Shown in pieces: positions 59,201 through 64,000 of a stretch of 64,000 bases of DNA (within the stretch, counting starts at the first letter, position 1; the number at the start of each line of letters is the position of its first letter). The DNA is taken from contig NC_081541.1 of assembly GCF_901000735.1 (NCBI RefSeq), positions 23,171,273 through 23,235,272 of the forward strand, read 5' to 3'. The stretch is from Corylus avellana. Lineage: Eukaryota > Streptophyta > Magnoliopsida > Fagales > Betulaceae. The notes beneath the pieces were generated by a model. It saw only the letters and a list, made by a program, of their open reading frames with translations. It was not told where the DNA came from and made no database searches. Both the position numbers and the translations under genes were made by a program.

Positions 59201-60760
59201 CATAACCCATTGAAACAGAGAGAATAAGAAGGCGCGTAAGTGTTTTCCTAACCGCTCCAACTGTTACAACCCAAGTTGTAACTACAACTGGCCTCATTCC
59301 AGTACTGTCAAAATTTACATACTCAAGATACCAAAGAATCATCTCAAACAATCCGAGACCAATGACAGTTGTGATGCAATGCTGAAGTTGCAGTATATCC
59401 TTCCAAAATCTCACATACTGAGAGAACCATATGACACTAAGAAACAGATAGGCAAGTGACATAAACACATAAAACTTCATCAATGGGGCCATCCTACCAG
59501 GTAAATAACCATCAGGATTTTTCCATGTTGTTTTACCACTCATTGTTAGCCCCTTGAGTTTTGGATCACATGCTACAAAAAACAAGTTATACATTCCAGT
59601 CTTTGTGATAGGAACTTCCTCGTAAGCCATTTTTGTATGTAAATAGTTCCCACCGAACTGTACATTTAAAACAACGGGCCAGTTAATATTTGTTGCAGAA
59701 GGTCTCCTAATGACTTCACCTTGTTTACAACCTTCCAATTTAGCAAGATCAGGAGTGCAGCATATAGCTCTTTGGCCACCATATGCAGAACCACCTATAT
59801 TATTACGATCAGCAGCCTCAAAAATTATTACTTGTATTAAACCGGTACTATGCTCCATGTCTGAATGCTGGTCAGCAGCAGCCTTGCTCCTCCAGAAGGT
59901 TATATTATCAAATCTATCCCAATTGAAAAATTCAGAGATTTGCACTTGCAGCAATAACAAATAGCTTAATGAGGAAAAAGAAAGCAATCACATTTATGCA
60001 AAAACGTTTTAAACACATGGCCTACTACAAGAGCTTATATTTACACCCAGTTCTTGGTCATATCATTGCATAGAATCAAACCCATCAAACATTCTCTAAT
60101 TCCTTACATTCTTTTTTTATTTTTATTTTATTTTTATTTTTTTATAAGCATTAAATCAATCTCATTAAAAGCATAAGACACCCCCGAGTACACTGGAAGA
60201 GGAGACACATATGCCACTGTCTAATTGCTTCCATTCATAGACACCAAATCTTAATAATGTTCACATGCATGAATGTAGAAAGGGAATTAAAAATTTAAAC
60301 AACATTCTGCATCTCGTTATCAATTTGGATCGTCGCAACCAGTTATCTTTTAGTTTTTCGCTCTGGAATTTTTAAGAATCCATTCAATTGCTGAAAAGAA
60401 TTCTTAAGATCATGGAAAAGAAAAAGTTCTTCAGGTGTCTTGCTAGTCATTTTCATGGCAAATTTAAAGATTCACAAACATAGCCTGAAATTGGATAACA
60501 AAAAACCAAGGTCGAAAAAAGAAATTCTAGTTCCTAAAGGATAAGAGTCTTTATCCTTAAAGGAACTCCTCTCTATCCGTTTCAACTAGCGTGCCAATCT
60601 CCTCTTCACTTGTTCCTCAAACTCGAGAACCCAACTTCTACATTTTGTGTAACCTCTTACACATGATGAATCAAATGAAAGGGAGTGGTAGAATCCCCAA
60701 ACAAGAGATGGAAAAGAATAAAAAACAATATGAGTAGGAGGGGTAGAAAGAAGAGCAAGG

Positions 60761-60800
<40 letters not shown>

Positions 60801-61922
60801 CATTAAAAGAACAAAGACAGAAACAGAACAAATAATTCAAGTGACTTTCATTTGGTTCTTTTCCTTTTAACTAGAGATTTGGAAGCTTTTTTTCTCCATG
60901 TTGTTACTTATATTAACCACTTTGCTCAGTCCAGTTTAATGGTATGATGTTTTCTTGCTTGTTTGTTTGTTTGTTAAGCCGCTGATAATGTAGGATAGTC
61001 CTCTTTTTTCTCTCTTTTCTTTCTTTTTTTCCAAGAATTTATTTGGTAGCACTGCAATTATGACTGTCAGCTGCGGCAAAAGACCAAGTCCGTTTCTGTT
61101 TACTTATCAGCAATATTAAGATTCTGAATCTTATTTTCCATTTCTGCAATTAGGAGAAAAAATAAATTAATGTGGAAAAACTAACGGAATTATTATTATT
61201 TTTTAAAAAAAAATTGAAAATTAGAAATTTCATATTTTGGGTCAATAAAAGCCACGCACAAAACCACATCTACCCAACTGGCTTCATCATTCTATCAATG
61301 TAACTCAGATTGATATCAAAAGAGCCGTAGATGTCTTATTGTTCACTAGTCCCTTCTGTCTGTTGTTAAATCTATAGAATGAGATAAGAATGAGACTATC
61401 GTAAGAAAGACGGGCTTTTAGGCCCAAAGGCCCCAAACACTTCATATTCTACGTCCCTCAAGTTTCTCAGCAACCAAACAAAAAATAAAACCAAGAAATG
61501 CACACGCTGTAACCTCAGATCTACCCAGTTTCCCCAAGATATGTCAACTTCAACCCACATATTCAGAAATGCCGCATCACTCACTTCAAGCCAAGTCACC
61601 ACCACACCGTGCATAAACAAAGAAAACAAAAATACTACAGATATTAAGCATGTATGAGAGAGAAAGAGAGAAAAGAGTACCGGATATAAGAACGGCCATC
61701 GTGGATCGAAGAAGCGACGGATTTGTCTAAGGTGAGAGAAGCAACGATGCCTTCGCTGCCACCGGAGAGAAGGTAAGCATTGCCGACTTCCCTGAAGAGT
61801 TCGTTGTCGTAGCCATGGATTGAGGCATTGGTGGTGCTGATTACAATGGCTGAGAATAGGAGAGAAACGATCACCAAGAGCTCCGGAAAGCCACTTCTTT
61901 GAATTGCTCCTGCGAAATCCAT
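53237..61922 (-). CDS. Lung seven-transmembrane receptor family protein (TMEM87-like)
   Basis: Minus-strand exons 61922-61681, 59913-58977, 58642-58547, 57138-57002 and 53405-53237 (TGA at 53239-53237), all GT/AG with agreeing phases, give 526 residues. Residues about 14-34 are a signal peptide (FPELLVIVSLLFSAIVIS). A lumenal/extracellular domain with Cys residues (GGQRAICCTPDLAKLEGC) precedes seven membrane helices beginning near MKFYVFMSLAYLFLSVIWF. LRLLILSVSMGYGVVRPTLGG-type wording and ITEYVGTINDISG are diagnostic of the plant Lung_7-TM_R family. The tail is acidic (EEVGEESDDEEA, EQEDDGEEDKRQ). Family members in animals act in Golgi or plasma-membrane signalling and trafficking; the plant role is open. 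Intron 4 (3.6 kb) holds a copia remnant and a LINE. Confidence 0.92.
53600..54720 (-). pseudogene. Copia gag-protease fragment in 7TM intron 4
   Basis: The minus strand codes copia Gag segments (LNSEYDQIRVQILG, LREAFAYVQNEESSRGA, LVTASHHTRKGDSK). Closer to 53600 come protease-side words (IADGSLSTMSGKGSL). Frame changes and stops are frequent. Nothing of integrase or RT is left. Confidence 0.8.
54753..55797 (-). mobile_element. 5'-truncated LINE inside the copia remnant
   Basis: T run at 54754-54765 marks the poly-A tail of a minus-strand LINE. Translation gives LINE ORF2 C-terminal words (GDGSKASFWHDLWFGDMALK, FWWVPSKRGLFDVRSF, CCMCKRNG) in shifting frames. Flanks ATTTTCCCT and ACATTTCCCT are a possible short target duplication. 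The LINE lies between the copia leader and gag. Confidence 0.78.
56545..56990 (-). mobile_element. Copia PBS and LTR fragment, 7TM intron 4
   Basis: Minus-strand PBS TGGTATCAGAGCA (56557-56545) matches initiator tRNA-Met. The adjoining LTR piece ends CTATCA at 56561 and extends up to a TATA-like CCTATATATTC near 56980. U3 upstream of that is absent, because exon 4 of the 7TM gene begins at 57002. Together with the gag at 53600-54720 this is one minus-strand copia relic. Confidence 0.7.
57139..58546 (-). other. 7TM gene intron 3
   Basis: 1408 bp between exons 3 and 4. No element or ORF of note was recognised; a short open frame at 57808-58047 has no support. Confidence 0.7.
60112..60220 (-). 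mobile_element. Short LINE tail insertion
   Basis: A T/A-rich start and LINE 3' end words (CTCATTAAAAGCATAAGAC, CCGAGTACACTGGAAG) are flanked by CTAATTCCTTACATTC (60096-60111) and CTAATTGCTTCCATTC (60221-60236). These differ at two positions, an aged target duplication. Confidence 0.75.
60763..60797. repeat. (CT)n microsatellite
   Basis: About 17 CT units in intron 1 of the 7TM gene. Confidence 0.9.
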
Positions 61923-62720
61923 GCCCGCGAGAGAGAGAATGGATCGGCGGGTGTGGAGGGAGAAACTGAGCGAGAAGCAATATCGTTGTCGGTGAGTTGG
62001 AGGTCACTGTCAGTGTATGTACTGTATCACAATACGCGCGTAGCTAGCACGCGAAGTCGGAGAAGAAGACTTTCTTCTGAGAGGGTTTTAGACTTTTTAG
62101 TATTTTACGCACACCAAACGACAAAAAAAAAAAAAAAACTGTATATTTGTCCTTTTCTTTTCCTAAGCAATAAATGATAAATACTCTTTATCTATGAGCA
62201 TCTCACCCTCATTCTATTTTCTTTTTATTTTTTTTTTTTAATAAAAATTTTAGGCTTTCATTAACATCGTAATAAAATAATTTTTCTCCGCATGTATAAT
62301 ATAATGAATAAAAGCTTGATATTCTTACGTCTAAATTTGCTACAAAGATTTTCGAATTGCCTCTTTGGTAGTACGTGTGTTGCCATATTTGCTCCCTCTT
62401 AATGAGCCTCACACATCATTATTGGAAACAATGAAGTAACATTTTTAGAGAATAAGATATTTTTCGGTCCATTATAGACTAGAGGGTATTCAATTTATTG
62501 TTAAGATTTCTTCAAAAAAATCCTAACATCATAAACATGTCACGTGTCCTTTTAATAAAAAATAATAAAATATTAATTATAACTTAAAAACTAAAATAAA
62601 ATAAAATAAAAAAAGATGGTGGCCAGCCATCCCTGGCCACTACGGTTGTACCTGGGGTGGCTTCGGCCACCTCATGGTCCTTGGGGGTGGCTCGACCACC
62701 CTCAAGGGCTAAAATGAATC

Positions 62721-62752
<32 letters not shown>

Positions 62753-62763
62753 TGAGATTTGGG
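61923..62763. other. 7TM gene upstream region and edge of another repeat
   Basis: The 5' UTR and promoter lie next to 61922. From about 62615 a GC-richer repeat with GGGGTGGCTTCGGCCACC-type inverted words begins, followed by (AT)n (62723-62746). It continues after the hAT-like insertion (GGGGGTGG at 63993-64000) and leaves the window. Confidence 0.5.
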
Positions 62764-63987
62764 TAGGGCTGGCAAAACGGGTAATTGGGTAGACCCGATT
62801 AGGACCCGTTAAGACCCACGACCCGATTACCCGAAACACGAACACGACCCGTTTAGCTAAACGGGTTAGCGGGTTTGACACGATTATAACACAGAAAATA
62901 TCCGGGTAACCCGNNNNNNNNNNNNNNNNNNNNTTCACCTAAGATAGAGTTAGGGTCAAAACAACCGTTGCGTATTGATCAAATAAAAGAAACGTTCTAG
63001 AAGTTCTAAGAGACCTACTGTGGTAGAGGACAAGTGGGTTGCTTGTCTAGTACATTTGCAAATGTTTTGTAAGGGTTGACATTGTGTAATTTCTCATTAT
63101 TCTATTGTGAGTGAGTTTTTGGGTTTGGCTTCCATAGAGTGGTTTTACTTTTAAAAAGTTCTCTAAAAAGTTTCATCTTCATAACCAAATATATGTGTCT
63201 CTTGCTTTACAGCTTTTTTATATATTTGATGTTGTTACATGCTTAAGATTTTTAATTCCGTTTATTGTTGGTAAACACCTATTCAACCTCCTTCTAGATG
63301 TAGTTAGGAGACTATTAGATTTTTCACATATAAACTTTCCTTCTCAAAATTCTTTTGATCTATGGAAANNNNNNNNNNNNNNNNNNNNACCTTAATCAAA
63401 ATTGGAAAAAATAATTTAATAAAGGGATCTCTTAGGCCAAAAAACTAGTCAAATTTATCCTAACCATCCAAGAAGAATAAAAAATTTTAAAAGATAATGT
63501 TTTAATATATAAATAATGATTTAAAAGATAATGTTTTAATATATAGACCCACATATAAAAAGTAACGGAAAAACAAGGAATAGGCCAGTGAAGTGAAAAC
63601 TATGAAGTCGTGAAGTGAAGAGTGAAATGAAGCCGTGAGTGAGTCAGTAAGTGTTAGGGTTAACTTAGTTAAAACTTAGACATAGGTTTTTTTATAAAAA
63701 AAATATAATAATAATAATATAAAAAATATATAAAAAATTAAATGGGTCTGGCGGGTCACCCGAGACCCGCCAGACCCGATTGACCCGTTAGACCCGGTTG
63801 ACTTGCCAGACCCGATTGACCCGCCAGACCCGGTTGACCCGACTGACCCGCCAGACACGAATTTAATCGTGTCTTAATCGGGTAGACCCGATTAAGACCC
63901 GAACCCGATAAGCCCAAACCCAATACTTGTTAACTTCGTGTCGTGTTCGTGTCGGGTTTGCAGGTCGTGTCAAAATTGCCAGCCCTA
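62764..63987. mobile_element. hAT-like element, ACCCG family, with two assembly gaps
   Basis: Begins TAGGGCTGGCAAAACGGGT and ends AATTGCCAGCCCTA. Perfect 8-bp duplication GATTTGGG (62756-62763, 63988-63995). Subterminal arrays of ACCCG / GACCCGCC units (62770-62910 and 63745-63970). 20-base N runs at 62914-62933 and 63369-63388 are inside. No transposase seen; ORFs that read through the Ns are not meaningful. Confidence 0.9.
63745..63860. repeat. GACCCGCCAGACCCGATT tandem repeat
   Basis: Roughly 17-18 bp units with variation (GACCCGCCAGACCCGATT, GACCCGTTAGACCCGGTT, GACTTGCCAGACCCGATT). It forms the right subterminal array of the hAT-like element. Confidence 0.8.
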
Positions 63988-64000
63988 GATTTGGGGGTGG

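Larger units (their letters stand above)
59914..61680 (-). other. 7TM gene intron 1
   Basis: 1767 bp. Holds the LINE tail insertion at 60112-60220 and a (CT)n tract (about 60763-60797). Rest AT-rich, without genes. Confidence 0.75.

Noticed and set aside
61396..62007. 203-codon open frame on the minus strand over the 7TM start
   Set aside because: It is out of frame with the signal peptide exon and passes through the donor site at 61680.
63745..63990. Possible telomere-related repeat (CCCGATT-like)
   Set aside because: Units do not match TTTAGGG; they end at hAT-like termini with an 8-bp duplication.

Overview
This is a piece of a plant nuclear genome, probably a eudicot. The grounds are three intron-containing plant genes, LTR retrotransposons primed by tRNA-Asp or initiator tRNA-Met, plant L1-type LINEs with a C-terminal RNase H, tRNA-derived SINEs and hAT-like elements with 8-bp target duplications. 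The species cannot be named from the sequence. Two 20-base N runs (62914-62933, 63369-63388) mark assembly gaps.

Bases 1-29430 are gene-free and consist of nested transposable elements. A degenerate Athila-type Ty3/gypsy element (1 to about 9440, + strand) has gag, protease, RT/RNase H and integrase remnants. It carries a solo LTR of its own family (7610-8958, TSD AACAT) and ends in a truncated 3' LTR. It is fused to a minus-strand array (LTR 16312-17635, internal A, LTR 11818-13038, internal B) of related elements that lack pol and keep only a nucleocapsid-like zinc knuckle plus coiled-coil ORF. Internal B holds a hAT-like element (10051-10917). A different probable gypsy solo LTR (17639-19384) separates the array from an L1 LINE (19385 to about 29430). 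The LINE is split by a minus-strand solo LTR (20139-21426), an unclassified 549-bp insertion (21471-22019) and a complete non-autonomous element with both LTRs (22181-27444).

Bases 29431-33804 hold a foldback element and two nested hAT-like elements (30653-32651 containing 31267-32378).

Bases 33805-61922 are genic. PYM (Partner of Y14-Mago) is on the minus strand with four exons in 33805-44102. ALG6 (ER alpha-1,3-glucosyltransferase) is on the plus strand with six exons in 47680-51191. A Lung-7TM/TMEM87-like receptor gene is on the minus strand with five exons in 53237-61922. All three rebuild into uninterrupted reading frames with consistent GT-AG splice phases (234, 508 and 526 residues). 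They are unrelated housekeeping functions: exon-junction-complex recycling, N-glycan precursor assembly, and a membrane protein probably of the secretory pathway. PYM and ALG6 are divergent and separated by nested foldback elements; ALG6 and the 7TM gene converge. Introns carry copia fragments, 5'-truncated LINE tails and SINEs. The window closes with a fourth hAT-like element (62764-63987, TSD GATTTGGG).

The most notable signals lie in the retroelements: a pol-less lineage that keeps a mini-Gag; a repeated GCGATCGATCGC-type motif shared by LTRs and leaders; three G-rich polypurine tracts per 3' region; a hairpin shared after the stop codon; and hAT-like elements whose ends are built from family-specific short repeats.
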